NCBI GenBank assembly: GCA_007128275.1
Contig: SKXR01000237.1
Location: 1-31,668 of the forward strand
Direction of reading: 5' to 3'
DNA: 31,668 bases
Source of the DNA: Kiritimatiellia bacterium
Lineage (GTDB): Bacteria > Verrucomicrobiota > Kiritimatiellia > SLAD01
The notes under the pieces were generated by a model that saw nothing but the letters and a program-made list of their open reading frames with translations, was not told the origin of the DNA and ran no database searches. The translations under genes and the position numbers were made by a program. The first letter of the stretch is position 1, and each line of letters starts with the position of its first letter. This document shows positions 23,178 through 31,652 of the stretch, piece by piece.

Positions 23178-23291
23178 TTCACGCTCCCGGCTCACCCAGA
23201 GGGTTCGCCCTACCATTCGCGTCGCAATTGTCAAGGGCAGGTAGGGCGAGGCCTCCGGCCGAGCCGCCGTGCGTGGATAGAGATTGAGAAG
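23178..23291. repeat. Hairpin repeat, copy C
   Basis: Arms of 27 nt (23188-23214 and 23240-23266) are complementary at 22 of 27 positions around a 25-nt loop. The innermost 10 bp are perfect: TCGCCCTACC (23205-23214) and GGTAGGGCGA (23240-23249). The leading TTCACGCTCCCGGCTCACC matches the start of copy A. Relative to copy A the stem pair T-A replaces C-G, a compensatory change. The tail GAGATTGAGAAG is shared with copy B. The 23040-23350 gap is filled by copies B and C. Confidence 0.7.
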
Positions 23292-23350
23292 ACCATCGCC
23301 CCGCGACCCTCCCCTCGACACGCCACCCGCCGCATGGCAACATCTTCGGC

Positions 23351-24100
23351 ATGAACGCTTCGTTGCCGGAATGCTGGACGTTGTCAGGCATCAACAGTTG
23401 GTCCGATACGCTGGGCGATGTCGAAGACTACGTGGGGGCGTTTCTGATCAGGCACATGCCCGGCCTTGCGCCTACGCGCCGTTATGCGAGCCGACTCGGT
23501 ACGGCATCCCGATATCCGCGCGAACGGAAAGTCATGGGGTTCGGCGCACGAAAGAAATTGGATGCCGAAGCCCGCGCACTGGCGAATGGGGAAGGGGACT
23601 ATCCGGCGATCGAGCCCGGAATGTTTCACGGGAAAAAGGTGAAGGTGCTTTTGGTGGCGCCGAAGACGAACACGCCGCCCCCGCAGGCGGAAGGACTGTG
23701 CGTCGAGATCTACTGGTCGCCCTTTGATTCCGTGCCGAATCAACGACTCTTCGGTATGCGGCGCTGGAATACATACCGGCGCGGGTCGGGCCGGGTATGG
23801 CCGGTCAGCAATCCGAAGGGGCGCGGTATATCGCGCGGTCACGGGTTTGAAGGGTTCATGAAGCCCGGCCGGAGAATTCTGCGCGTTGTGCGCCGCCGAC
23901 GGGCGGGACAAAAGAGCAGCCGCCCTGTGTGGATTTCCTCCGGGAAAACGGCGCCCGATGCGCTGGCCACCTTGCGGGCATGGGTGGCCGATCGTCAGAA
24001 CGACTACGTGCTCGTGGCACATAGTCAGGGAACCAACATCGCCATGCACCTTTTGAAGCAGGGCTATTCGATGGGGACCCGCAAGAGCACCGGCCGATGA
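23351..24100 (+). pseudogene. Alpha/beta-hydrolase-like fragment, 3'-truncated
   Basis: An open frame of 249 codons. The only recognisable feature is near its end: YVLVAHSQGTNIAMHLL, a strand-Ser-helix nucleophile elbow (AHSQG) as in alpha/beta hydrolases. Only about 20 residues follow, so the acid and His of a triad are missing. The last 37 nt overlap, antisense, the 3' end of the EEP-family gene. That suggests the hydrolase lost its C-terminal part at this junction. The start is uncertain: ATG 23351 has no ribosome-binding site, while ATG 23534 (GGAAAG upstream) is plausible. The middle region (VKVLLVAPKTNTPPP; VEIYWSPFDSVPNQRLFG) matches nothing I know. It could also be an intact protein of unknown family. 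Confidence 0.45.
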
Positions 24101-25014
24101 TCGCTCAGCTCGCCCTCGGGTTTATGCAGTACGCGCGCCCGCCGGTGCGGCAGGTTCAGTGTGAGAATGTAGTCGAAACAGGCGTCGTCAAATCGTCCGT
24201 CCGCCGGCCAGGTAACGCGCCTTCGGAACGGCACGCCGTCCCACGTCCAATGAAAACCGGCCTCCATAAACATATCGAGCGTGCGCTCATGCGCCATCTC
24301 CTTTCTTTGCAGCAGGAGATTGAAGTCGCCGGCCACAATCACGGAAACCGGCCCGTACTCCGCGTATTGCTCTTTCATCACGGCCACATGATTCAGAATC
24401 TGTTGTGCGGAGGCTTCTCGCATCCGGATGTTATCCGCGGGCTCGCCGAGATTGCTTTTCAGATGGACGCTGTAGACCAGCAGGGTTCCCTCGATCGGGG
24501 ATTCCAAGGCGGCGAAGGCAAATCCGCGATACGGGTCCGTTTCCGGATCATCATAGATGCCGGTAAACACTTCCGCAAAACCCGCCCGCGCCGGATAACG
24601 ACTGGCAATCACGATCTGCTGGGACAGATTGGGGTCGCTCCGACGAAAGGCCGTCACCACATGGAGTTCAAGGCCCGGTACCGAATCCACGAGAAACTGC
24701 GCGGCCTCATCATCACGAATTTCCTGCAGCAACAGAATGTCGGGTTCAAGCCCGGGCAAATAGGCCCGGACTCCTTCGCGGTGTCGGTCCTGTACCTCCT
24801 CCGAGGCGCGCGGCGATTGGCCCGGAAACCATTGGATATTCCAAGTCACCACCCGAATGGACGGTTCCGAACCGCCGGCTTCCGGGCGCGCGTCGAGCCC
24901 GGTGCACGCAGACAGCAGAGGAAGCATGCCGACGGCCAGCAACACAAACAGGGCGCAGACATGGCGTTTCACGTCGTATAGAGAGAAAAGTGACTTGGCG
25001 GTGTAATCGTTCAT
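24064..25014 (-). CDS. Endonuclease/exonuclease/phosphatase (EEP) family lipoprotein
   Basis: A 316-residue EEP-fold protein (relatives of DNase I, exonuclease III and inositol phosphatases). Its motifs are VVTWNIQWFPG (Asn/metal site), DILLLQEIRDD (metal Glu), LVYSVHLKSNLG, VSVIVAGDFNLLL and the final LSDHRPVLL with the Asp-His pair. All catalytic elements are intact. The N terminus has a hydrophobic stretch ending in LLSAC with Cys37, a lipobox, so the enzyme is probably anchored to a membrane on the periplasmic side. The substrate may be nucleic acid or a phosphoester; it cannot be read from sequence. Its 3' end overlaps the hydrolase-like fragment on the other strand. Confidence 0.9.
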   Translation of the reverse strand: MNDYTAKSLFSLYDVKRHVCALFVLLAVGMLPLLSACTGLDARPEAGGSEPSIRVVTWNIQWFPGQSPRASEEVQDRHREGVRAYLPGLEPDILLLQEIRDDEAAQFLVDSVPGLELHVVTAFRRSDPNLSQQIVIASRYPARAGFAEVFTGIYDDPETDPYRGFAFAALESPIEGTLLVYSVHLKSNLGEPADNIRMREASAQQILNHVAVMKEQYAEYGPVSVIVAGDFNLLLQRKEMAHERTLDMFMEAGFHWTWDGVPFRRRVTWPADGRFDDACFDYILTLNLPHRRARVLHKPEGELSDHRPVLLRVPIE

Positions 25015-25068
25015 GCTGAGAACCTGCCGGAGAGCGGGCGCGCTGTCAAGTATCCCGCCACGCCGCCG

Positions 25069-25323
25069 TCAATGCCGGAAATGGACATAGATCCGTCCGT
25101 GATTGTCCTTATCCTTCTCCACCCGGTGATACCGCGTCTTCATGTCCTTGCGTTGAAGAAAGCGGAGCACGTGCTTCTTCAACTGTCCGCTGCCTTTGCC
25201 CGGAATGATTTCGACCAGCGGGATGCGTTTCCGTTCCGCTTCGTCCATCACCCGTTCCAGCTCGGCGTCGATGGATCCGCCCTTGTTGAAGAGGGGATGC
25301 AAATCCAGTTTGATGCGCGCCAT
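25069..25323 (-). CDS. Small Smr-like domain protein
   Basis: An 84-residue stand-alone Smr-like protein. KLDLHPLFNKGG at the N terminus resembles the LDLHG element, and the core VEIIPGKGSGQLKKHVLRFL corresponds to the V.IIHGKGSG.L...V...L loop of MutS2/Smr nuclease domains. The usual HGKG His is Pro here (IPGKG), so nuclease activity is uncertain. ATG 25323 is preceded on the minus strand by GGAGATCAAC. It lies 138 nt downstream of smc in the same direction. That gap carries a G+C-rich hairpin. Confidence 0.82.
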   Translation of the reverse strand: MARIKLDLHPLFNKGGSIDAELERVMDEAERKRIPLVEIIPGKGSGQLKKHVLRFLQRKDMKTRYHRVEKDKDNHGRIYVHFRH

Positions 25324-25398
25324 GATGTTGATCTCCTCCGATAGAAGACGGCAAGAACACGATGCTCGTAGCGCCCTGCTCCAGTGGGGAGCCGTTCC

Positions 25399-25436
25399 GC
25401 CTGTGCGCTCGGGCCGCGGCCCGGCTTCGCGCAGGC
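25399..25436. repeat. G+C-rich hairpin between smc and the Smr-like gene
   Basis: CGGGCCGCGGCCCG (25410-25423) is a perfect 14-nt palindrome, flanked by GCCTGTGCGC and GCGCAGGC that extend the stem. No T-run follows on either strand. It may protect the smc transcript 3' end or be an inactive repeat. The rest of the 25324-25461 gap shows only CCCCCTCGGGG near 25442. Confidence 0.4.
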
Positions 25437-25461
25437 CTGATCCCCCTCGGGGTGTTCCGCG

Positions 25462-28400
25462 CTATTCGCCCGCCGGTTTCAGCGCCATTTCCTGTTGCGG
25501 ATCGTCTTTGGCAGGGGCTTCCTCGTGTTTGTGGAACCGGACGGACATGATCTTGGAGATGCCGAATTTCTCCATGGTGACGCCGTACAGGGCGTCGGCG
25601 GCCTCGATGGTTTGCCGGTTGTGCGTGATGATGACGAACTGCGAATGCTTCACGAATCCTTCCACCATGCCGACAAAGCGGCTGATGTTGGAGTCGTCAA
25701 GCGCGGCGTCCAATTCGTCGAGCACGCAGAACGGGCTCGGTTTGACCATGTAAAGGGCAAACAACAACGCGACCGCGGTCATGGTACGTTCGCCGCCGGA
25801 AAGGAGCGATACCGTTTGCAGTTTTTTGCCCGGCGGTCGCGCAATGATTTCGATGCCGGATTCCAGCACGTCCTCGTCGTCCACCAGCACCAGCTTGGCC
25901 GAGCCGCCGCCAAACAACTGCTTGAACGTCTGCTGAAAGTTGACGTTCACTTTGTCGAAGGTGCGCGTGAACATCTCCGTGGTGGTGTTGTTGATCCGCT
26001 TGATCATGTCCATCAACTGGGCCTTGCCCTTGATGAGATCTTCCTGTTGCTCCGTAAGAAACTGGAACCGCTCCTCCAGTTCTTCGTGTTCTTCGATGGC
26101 GATCAGGTTGACGGGCCCCATGGACTCGAGTTTGGTCCGTATTTCGGCAATGTTCGTTTCCAGCGTTTCCCGGTCGGGCTGTACGCCCTCTTCCCATTGC
26201 GGATCGGGCTCGCTCTCCATCTGTTCCGGGGTGATGTGATAATCCTGCGAGATCCGTTCGGTGATGTTTTGCAGGCGCATTCGCTGTTCGGCCAGTTCGA
26301 CATCGAGCTTGGAACGCTGATTGCGCAACTCGTCGAGCGCCGCCCGTTTTTCGTGCAGGGTGGTCTCCAGATGCCGGAGGGCGATGGTGTTGTCTTCCCG
26401 GTCGCGCCGCGCGGCCGTGAGCGCCTCGTTGTGACGATGTACGTCCGCCTCCAGCGGTTGCAGGCGGTTGCGCGTTTGCTCGATCTGCGCGTGCAATTCC
26501 TCGATGCGTACATGGTAACTGTCCAGGCCTTTGCGCCGATCCTGCACCAGGGTCTCCAGTTCCGCCATGCGCACGTGCAAGTCCTCCTTCTGCGCCGCAA
26601 GCTGGGCCACGGCCTGACGCCGTTCGCCGAGCTGAACGCGTTTCTCCGTGACTTCGGAAAGCCATTCCCCGCGGTCGGCTTCTTTGGCATGCAGCGCATC
26701 GGTTTGTGTAGCGAGCTCATGGCGCAACTCGCTCTGCCGGTTCCGCACCTGCTCGATCTCCTGTGTAATGGACGTGCGCCGGTCGCCGCTGGACGCCTGT
26801 TGCTCGACCAGTGCGTTCAGCTCGTACGAAACCGTTTCCATGCGTTCGCGCGCCTGTTCCGCTTCCTCCGCCTTGACCTGATGTTCGCCTTCGCAGATGG
26901 CCTGATTCCGCCGGCTCTCTTCCAGCAATGTCCGCGCTTCCTGCAGGGCTTTGTCGAGTTCGGTGTCCCTTGTGGCGAGGTGCTGCAGGGTCAATTCCAC
27001 CCGTGCGGCCTGTTCGCTCAAGGCGTCTATCTCCGATGTCCACTGCGCGAGCAGGTGACGGCGCGTCATCGGATTTGTTTCCTGCGCGCCGGGCCGCCAC
27101 AATTCTCCGCTCCCGTCGCCGCATACGACGGCGCCGGAGCGGGTGACGAACAGGGCTTGCGGATGAAGCGGGAGGGAAAGTTCATTCAGGGAGTCCACGA
27201 CACGGACGCCGTGAAGCAACCGCGCGGCCAGGGCTTTCACGGGGTCCGAAGCCTGAACCTGCTGGAGCAGGGGGGTCCCGGGCAAATCGGCGGGGAGCGC
27301 GACGATGTCGGCGTCGGAAACCGCGGAAAGCAGTCGAGCGGAACCGGCTTCCCCCTCTTCCAAGGCGCGTACGGTGTCGAGCAGGGCTTGCGGATCGCTG
27401 ACGACCACGGCATCGAGCCACGCGCGCAGCGCCGCTTCGAGCGCCCGCTGATAGGCCGGCGGCGCCTGAAGATGTTCGGCCAAGGTGCCGAGCACGCGGG
27501 ACCGGTCGCCCACGGGTTCGCCTTCGGTGCCCAGCAGGCGGCGCGCGCCGGGAGGCAGCGCCTCGGCCTCGGCGTCGGCTTGTGTAAACAATTCGGTTTG
27601 CGCTTCGCGCGCGGCGGTCCGTTTCTGAAGGTCGCCCAGAGCTTGGCGCTGTTCGGTCAGTTGCGCGGCTACGTCGCCTTTTTCGTCCTGTAGGGCGGCC
27701 ACGGCGGTTTGGTGCCGCGTCACTTCGTTCCGTAGCTGTTCCATATGCGCTTCGGCTTCCGCTCGCCGGTTGTCGAATTTTTCGACGCTGCGCTTCGTTT
27801 CACTGAGTTCAGCGGAGAGTCTTTCGCGGCGGAGGACACTCGTGCGTTCCTGCGCGTCCAAGTCGGATAACTCGTTTTGCAGGCGGGAGCCGCGGCTGTC
27901 CAGGTCGATGGACTCGCTGCGTAACCGGTTCAGGGTCTGCCGGATTTCCTCCACGGAGGCGTCCAATTGTTTCAGGCGTTCACTGCTCTTCCCGAGTTCC
28001 AGTTCCGCTTCGTCGTGCTCGCGCACGGCGTCCTGCCAGCGTTGTTCAAGGGATCCCAACGATTCGTGATGAACCTGCAAGCGGCCTTGGGCGTCGTCGG
28101 CATCCCGGCTGTCCCGCTCCGAGAGTTCCCGCATTTCGAGGATCCGGTCATCGTTGACCTGAATGGTTTGCCGAGCGCGATCCAACTCGGACGCGGCACG
28201 GGAGGCGGCGTCCATGGCTTGGCTGATTTCCTCTTCCTTTTGCTGGACTACCGCACGCAGTTCATGCGCTTGCTGTTCGGTGTCCTGGATGCCGGAGCGG
28301 GTGGCTTCCTCCTGTTCCAAAAGATGCGCCAGGCGCGATTCCAAGGCTTCGACCTGGCCGGTCAAGGTGCTCAGCTTCTCGCGCGACAGATAGATATCCA

Positions 28401-29073
28401 GCGAGCGCAGCTCGTTTTGCAACTCCTTGTAGCGTTTCGCCTTTCCGGCTTGCCGTTGAAGCGAGATGATGCGGCGTTTCACTTCGCGAATGATGTCCGC
28501 CAGACGCAGGAGGTTGGCTTCCGTCTGTTCCAATTTGCGGATGGCCTCTTTCTTGTCCGCCTTGAACTTCGTGATGCCGCTGGCCTCTTCGAACACGGCG
28601 CGCCGGTCTTCCGGGCGGGAACTCAGAATGAGATCGATTCGGCCCTGTTCCATCAGGGAATAGGAATTGGTGCCGATCCCGGTGTCCATGAACAGTCGTT
28701 GAATATCTTTCAATCGGCAAGCGGTCTTGTTGATGAAATATTGGCCTTCGCCCGAACGGAGGACCCGGCGCGTGATGGTTACTTCATCGTACTCGGTGCC
28801 CAACGCGCTTTCACAGTCCGCCAAGGACAGGCTGACCTCGGCCATGGAAAGGGGTTTATGGTCGTCGGTTCCGTTGAAGATCACGTCTTCCATTTTGGAG
28901 CCGCGCAGCGCTTTTGCGCTCTGTTCGCCGAGCACCCAGCGGATGGCATCGGAGATATTGCTCTTTCCGCACCCGTTCGGCCCGACAATGGCCGTCATGC
29001 CCGGCTCAAAATGGAGTTTGGTTTTAGATGCAAAGCTCTTAAAACCAACAAGTTCGATGGTTTTTAGGTACAA
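25462..29073 (-). CDS. smc: Chromosome segregation protein SMC
   Basis: A 1203-residue SMC ATPase, core of bacterial condensin. The N-terminal head has Walker A GPNGCGKSN (31-39) and the Q-loop region VLGEQSAKALRG. Two long coiled-coil arms flank a hinge at about residues 510-670 (LLGTEGEPVGDRS, TLAEHLQAP, YQRALEAALRAWLDAVVVSD). The C-terminal head has signature LSGGERTMTAVALLFALY and Walker B PFCVLDELDAALDD. Length is typical. The start is TTG 29073, because MYLKTIELVGFKSF is the family N terminus, GGAGG lies 9 nt upstream and no in-frame ATG is near. No scpA or scpB is adjacent. A non-ATG start may limit SMC level; that is inference. Confidence 0.97.
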   Translation of the reverse strand: MYLKTIELVGFKSFASKTKLHFEPGMTAIVGPNGCGKSNISDAIRWVLGEQSAKALRGSKMEDVIFNGTDDHKPLSMAEVSLSLADCESALGTEYDEVTITRRVLRSGEGQYFINKTACRLKDIQRLFMDTGIGTNSYSLMEQGRIDLILSSRPEDRRAVFEEASGITKFKADKKEAIRKLEQTEANLLRLADIIREVKRRIISLQRQAGKAKRYKELQNELRSLDIYLSREKLSTLTGQVEALESRLAHLLEQEEATRSGIQDTEQQAHELRAVVQQKEEEISQAMDAASRAASELDRARQTIQVNDDRILEMRELSERDSRDADDAQGRLQVHHESLGSLEQRWQDAVREHDEAELELGKSSERLKQLDASVEEIRQTLNRLRSESIDLDSRGSRLQNELSDLDAQERTSVLRRERLSAELSETKRSVEKFDNRRAEAEAHMEQLRNEVTRHQTAVAALQDEKGDVAAQLTEQRQALGDLQKRTAAREAQTELFTQADAEAEALPPGARRLLGTEGEPVGDRSRVLGTLAEHLQAPPAYQRALEAALRAWLDAVVVSDPQALLDTVRALEEGEAGSARLLSAVSDADIVALPADLPGTPLLQQVQASDPVKALAARLLHGVRVVDSLNELSLPLHPQALFVTRSGAVVCGDGSGELWRPGAQETNPMTRRHLLAQWTSEIDALSEQAARVELTLQHLATRDTELDKALQEARTLLEESRRNQAICEGEHQVKAEEAEQARERMETVSYELNALVEQQASSGDRRTSITQEIEQVRNRQSELRHELATQTDALHAKEADRGEWLSEVTEKRVQLGERRQAVAQLAAQKEDLHVRMAELETLVQDRRKGLDSYHVRIEELHAQIEQTRNRLQPLEADVHRHNEALTAARRDREDNTIALRHLETTLHEKRAALDELRNQRSKLDVELAEQRMRLQNITERISQDYHITPEQMESEPDPQWEEGVQPDRETLETNIAEIRTKLESMGPVNLIAIEEHEELEERFQFLTEQQEDLIKGKAQLMDMIKRINNTTTEMFTRTFDKVNVNFQQTFKQLFGGGSAKLVLVDDEDVLESGIEIIARPPGKKLQTVSLLSGGERTMTAVALLFALYMVKPSPFCVLDELDAALDDSNISRFVGMVEGFVKHSQFVIITHNRQTIEAADALYGVTMEKFGISKIMSVRFHKHEEAPAKDDPQQEMALKPAGE

Positions 29074-29180
29074 GGTGTCGTCCCTCCGTCCAAGAATGGC
29101 GCGCGCTCAATCCGATTGACTGAAATATTCATATCCCCACAAACGAGATACCGTATCAAGGGGTGCCTTTTAGGGCAACC

Positions 29181-29215
29181 ACTATATGTAGATTTCTTGC
29201 CGTAAAATACGTCAA
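29181..29215 (-). promoter_or_regulatory. Candidate smc promoter
   Basis: On the minus strand, TTGACG (29210-29215) is followed after 19 nt by TACATA (29185-29190), overlapping TATAGT (29181-29186). Start would be near 29175, leaving a leader of about 100 nt with a small GGTTGCC/GGCACC hairpin (29161-29180). The region 29074-29306 is otherwise without genes. Confidence 0.38.
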
Positions 29216-29306
29216 GTGTAATATGGATCGAGCGGGTTAAACACCGCGCAACGTGCATGGCGAAAGAGGTGATTGTGGGGAGGGGTGCCGGCGCCCTTGC
29301 CGAGTG

Positions 29307-29606
29307 TTACCCGTTCTTCAGCTCGCTGAGATACGCGTCCAGATCGGTCTGGAGTTTGGAGAAGCGTTCGCGGGACCATTTGTGCGGATAGGCGGCGAAG
29401 TATTTTGTGATTTCACTGTCTTTAGCGAGTTGCTGGGCAATCGCTTCCAACTGCCCGATGCGCTCGTCCAAGGGCAGTGCGTTCCAGCGGCCCTCTTCAT
29501 GGGATTCCAAAACGGGGAGCAGGGCCTTATAGATGGGTTGCACATGTTTGATCATATGAATGGAGACCGCGCGCAGCGATAAGAAAAACTGTTCTTCTGC
29601 AGACAT
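29307..29606 (-). CDS. Uncharacterised 99-aa helical protein
   Basis: A 99-residue soluble protein of no family I recognise. It appears all-helical (FLSLRAVSIHMIKHVQPIYK; LEAIAQQLAKDSEITKYF; RFSKLQTDLDAYLSELKNG) with no Cys, signal peptide or membrane segment. A good ribosome-binding site, AAAGAGG, lies just upstream of ATG 29606, which supports it as a real gene. It lies upstream of smc in the same direction, but the 233-nt gap holds a separate smc promoter candidate, so it is probably its own unit. Confidence 0.7.
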   Translation of the reverse strand: MSAEEQFFLSLRAVSIHMIKHVQPIYKALLPVLESHEEGRWNALPLDERIGQLEAIAQQLAKDSEITKYFAAYPHKWSRERFSKLQTDLDAYLSELKNG

Positions 29607-29739
29607 AAGACCTCTTTACGGGATGCCCGTTCCAATGTCGAGTAGATACGCGATGGACGCCGGCCCGTTCAAGCACAAAAAGTCAGCGGGCCGCTCGGGC
29701 CCAGCACGTTTTCACGAATCTACGTAAACCACAGGAAAG

Positions 29740-29940
29740 AACGACGAAACACCCAAGTACCCAAGCACGAAAGAAGCCCGAAACCCGAATGCCGATAAGC
29801 GATAATACTACGGTGGGTGGCACATTACGCTACCGCCTATCGCAATGCGATGATGGATGCAAAACATAGCCACCACCTTTTGGGGAGGGGGTTCGGGCTT
29901 CGCGCTTCGGATTTCATTCGTGTTTGGGTATTTCGTCGTT
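29740..29940. repeat. MITE-like long inverted-repeat element
   Basis: The outermost 10 bp are perfect: AACGACGAAA (29740-29749) and TTTCGTCGTT (29931-29940). Inside, TACCCAAGCACGAA (left) faces TTCGTGTTTGGGTA (right), and GAAGCCCGAA faces TTCGGGCTTCG. Toward the centre GGTGGGTGGC (29812-29821) faces GCCACCACC (29869-29877). A small palindrome, ATCGCAATGCGAT, sits at 29839-29850. It encodes no transposase. With 29607-29739, which shows nothing, it fills much of the 559-nt gap before glutamine synthetase. Confidence 0.6.
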
Positions 29941-29945
29941 TGTCA

Positions 29946-29972
29946 TTGATGGGCAACGAACTTGCGTATACA
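29946..29972 (+). promoter_or_regulatory. Weak candidate promoter for glutamine synthetase
   Basis: TTGATG (29946-29951) and TATACA (29967-29972) are 15 nt apart, shorter than the usual 17, with a good -10 match. It lies at the right edge of the inverted-repeat element, about 190 nt upstream of the gene. A CGGCCC/GGGCCG hairpin follows at 29978-29995. Confidence 0.25.
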
Positions 29973-30061
29973 GGAATCGGCCCTAACTCGGGCCGGAGGA
30001 GGGTGCTTCCTTCGGCTCGCGCTTGATGTGTCCGCTGCATTCTGCGAGGATGTTCATCGTG

Positions 30062-30130
30062 AAAACGCCCCGGTGTTGCAGTGCTCCGGGGCGCTATTCC
30101 GTTCCGTCCGATGCCGCCACGTGGCATCGG
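30062..30130. promoter_or_regulatory. Two hairpins in the glutamine synthetase leader
   Basis: Hairpin 1: CGCCCCGG (30066-30073) and CCGGGGCG (30086-30093), 12-nt loop. On the minus strand it is followed by TTTTC, so it may terminate minus-strand transcription. Hairpin 2: CCGATGCC (30108-30115) and GGCATCGG (30123-30130), 7-nt loop, with GCCACGTGGC palindromic at its top, ending 35 nt before the ATG. Either could be leader regulation; neither matches a riboswitch I know. Confidence 0.4.
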
Positions 30131-30165
30131 TGTATTGAAACCTGAACGATGGAGAATGGAAGCGT

Positions 30166-31524
30166 ATGAAATTCATGCCTTTTGACGGCAACCTCGGCGA
30201 CATCGATTACCTTGACTTCATGATGCTCGACATCTACGGGAGCATCCGTTCCGTGACGATTCCCAAGGCGTACATTACCGAGAAGGTCTTGAAGGAAGGC
30301 ATTGGCTTTGACGCATCCAACTACGGGTTTGCCGATGTAACGAAATCGGACATGGTCGCCATCCCCGACATGGAAACCGCGTTTACCGAAGAGCGCGCCG
30401 GTGGCCATATTCTGCATGCGCTCTGCAATGTACGGGCCATGGACGGGAGCATCTTCGAATTGTATCCCCGCAATGTGATCGCCAACACCATGAACCTTGT
30501 CCGCTCCAAGGGGATTGCGGATGACGCCAAGATGCTGATGGAACTGGAATGCCATGTGCTGGAGGATGTGAATTACGCCACGGATTTCTCCCACTCCTAT
30601 TTCCGGTTGCAGAGCGCCGAGGGCATCGGTCCGGACTATTATGATCTGCCCCGATTCAACATTCATCGCGGCTATCACCGCAGCTATCCGGATGACCGAT
30701 ACTTCGATCTTCGCAACAAGATGGCGGAAGCGCTGGGCGCAATCGGCATTCCGATAAAATATCATCACCACGAAGTGGGCGCCGCCCAGTTGGAACTGGA
30801 ATTCGATTTTCTCTCCGCGCCGGACGCCGCCGACAAGGTGGCCATTGCGAAATGGGTCATTCGGAATATCGCCAAGGAAAACGATGTGTTCGTAACCTTC
30901 ATGCCCAAGCCGATCAATAAATCGGCGGGCAACGGCATGCACATTCACCAGTACCTGGAGAAGAAGGGACGGTCCATCTTTTCCGGCGAGGCGCTGTTCG
31001 GTCTAAGCGAAGTCGCCCTCCATTACACGGCGGGACTGTTGGAACACAGTCTGTCGGGCTCGCTGTTGGCGTTTACGAATCCCAGCACCAACTCCTACAA
31101 ACGGTTGGTGCCCGGCTATGAAGCGCCGGTCTGCGCGACGTTCGCAAAGGCCTCTCGCGAAGCGGCCGTGCGCATTCCCGGCTACCTGAAGAAAGGCGAC
31201 GAGCGCATTGAATACCGCACCGGCGACGCCTCCGCCAACTGCCATTTCATGATCGCCGCCATGCTGTTGGCCGGGGTGGACGGGATTGAGCGCAAACTGG
31301 ATCCGGTCGCCAAAGGGTACGCGGATGCCAAGACGGCGGACGCCCGGCGGTTTCCCTTGGATCTGGATTCCGTGTTGGACGGATTGCTGGCCGATCACGA
31401 ATATCTGGATCCCATATTCCCAGCCGAGTTGCGGGATCTCTGGGTCTCGATCAAGCGGGAAGAAGCCAATCACGTCTACCACGCCCCCACGCCCGAGGAA
31501 TACGAGCTCTACTTCAACTGCTGA
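30166..31524 (+). CDS. glnA: Glutamine synthetase, type I
   Basis: A 452-residue glutamine synthetase that makes glutamine from glutamate, ammonia and ATP. Visible motifs are FDASNYGFADVTKSDM (the FDGSSIRGF...ESDM region), YHHHEVGAAQLELEFDF (metal Glu and His), TFMPKPINKSAGNGMHIHQYL (ATP and metal site), and NPSTNSYKRLVPGYEAP with substrate Arg/Glu. Length fits the short GSI-alpha type. No NLYxLP adenylylation loop is seen (KGYADAKTADARRFPLD occupies that area), so GlnE control is unlikely. FDASNYGF and KPINKSAGNG differ from the common FDGSS and KPxxGxxGSG, so this may be a divergent subgroup. ATG 30166 has GGAG/GGAA upstream. Confidence 0.92.
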   Translation: MKFMPFDGNLGDIDYLDFMMLDIYGSIRSVTIPKAYITEKVLKEGIGFDASNYGFADVTKSDMVAIPDMETAFTEERAGGHILHALCNVRAMDGSIFELYPRNVIANTMNLVRSKGIADDAKMLMELECHVLEDVNYATDFSHSYFRLQSAEGIGPDYYDLPRFNIHRGYHRSYPDDRYFDLRNKMAEALGAIGIPIKYHHHEVGAAQLELEFDFLSAPDAADKVAIAKWVIRNIAKENDVFVTFMPKPINKSAGNGMHIHQYLEKKGRSIFSGEALFGLSEVALHYTAGLLEHSLSGSLLAFTNPSTNSYKRLVPGYEAPVCATFAKASREAAVRIPGYLKKGDERIEYRTGDASANCHFMIAAMLLAGVDGIERKLDPVAKGYADAKTADARRFPLDLDSVLDGLLADHEYLDPIFPAELRDLWVSIKREEANHVYHAPTPEEYELYFNC

Positions 31525-31594
31525 GCCGCAGAGACTGAACAAGCGCGTGGTTTTGAAATGGCGCGATCAAAGGGAATTTGGTGCGGTGGCAGAG

Positions 31595-31652
31595 TTCTCC
31601 GGAGGCTTCATTTGGACTGCGGCGGCAAAGCGAAGCGTCGCCGCCGCTTTGG
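31595..31652. repeat. G+C-rich inverted repeat after glutamine synthetase
   Basis: GCGGCG (31619-31624) pairs with CGCCGC (31639-31644), and alternatively CAAAGCG (31626-31632) with CGCTTTG (31645-31651), giving mutually exclusive stems. A CTCCGGAG palindrome precedes them. No T-run follows. It may be a dispersed repeat cut by the window end. The 31525-31668 stretch has no gene. Confidence 0.35.

Noticed and set aside
23090..23291. Possible CRISPR-like repeats
   Set aside because: Only two unequal, degenerate copies, with long internal symmetry and relatives elsewhere in the window; no regular spacers or cas genes.
25890..25915. GCCGAGCCGCC in smc resembling the hairpin repeat
   Set aside because: It lies within conserved smc codons and lacks the flanking arms.
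25495..27693. Plus-strand open frame (732 codons) opposite smc
   Set aside because: Antisense shadow of the SMC coiled coil and C-terminal head; no independent motif.
29607..30165. tRNA or small RNA gene in the 559-nt gap
   Set aside because: No cloverleaf or CCA-like end was seen; the paired sequences are explained by the MITE-like element and leader hairpins.
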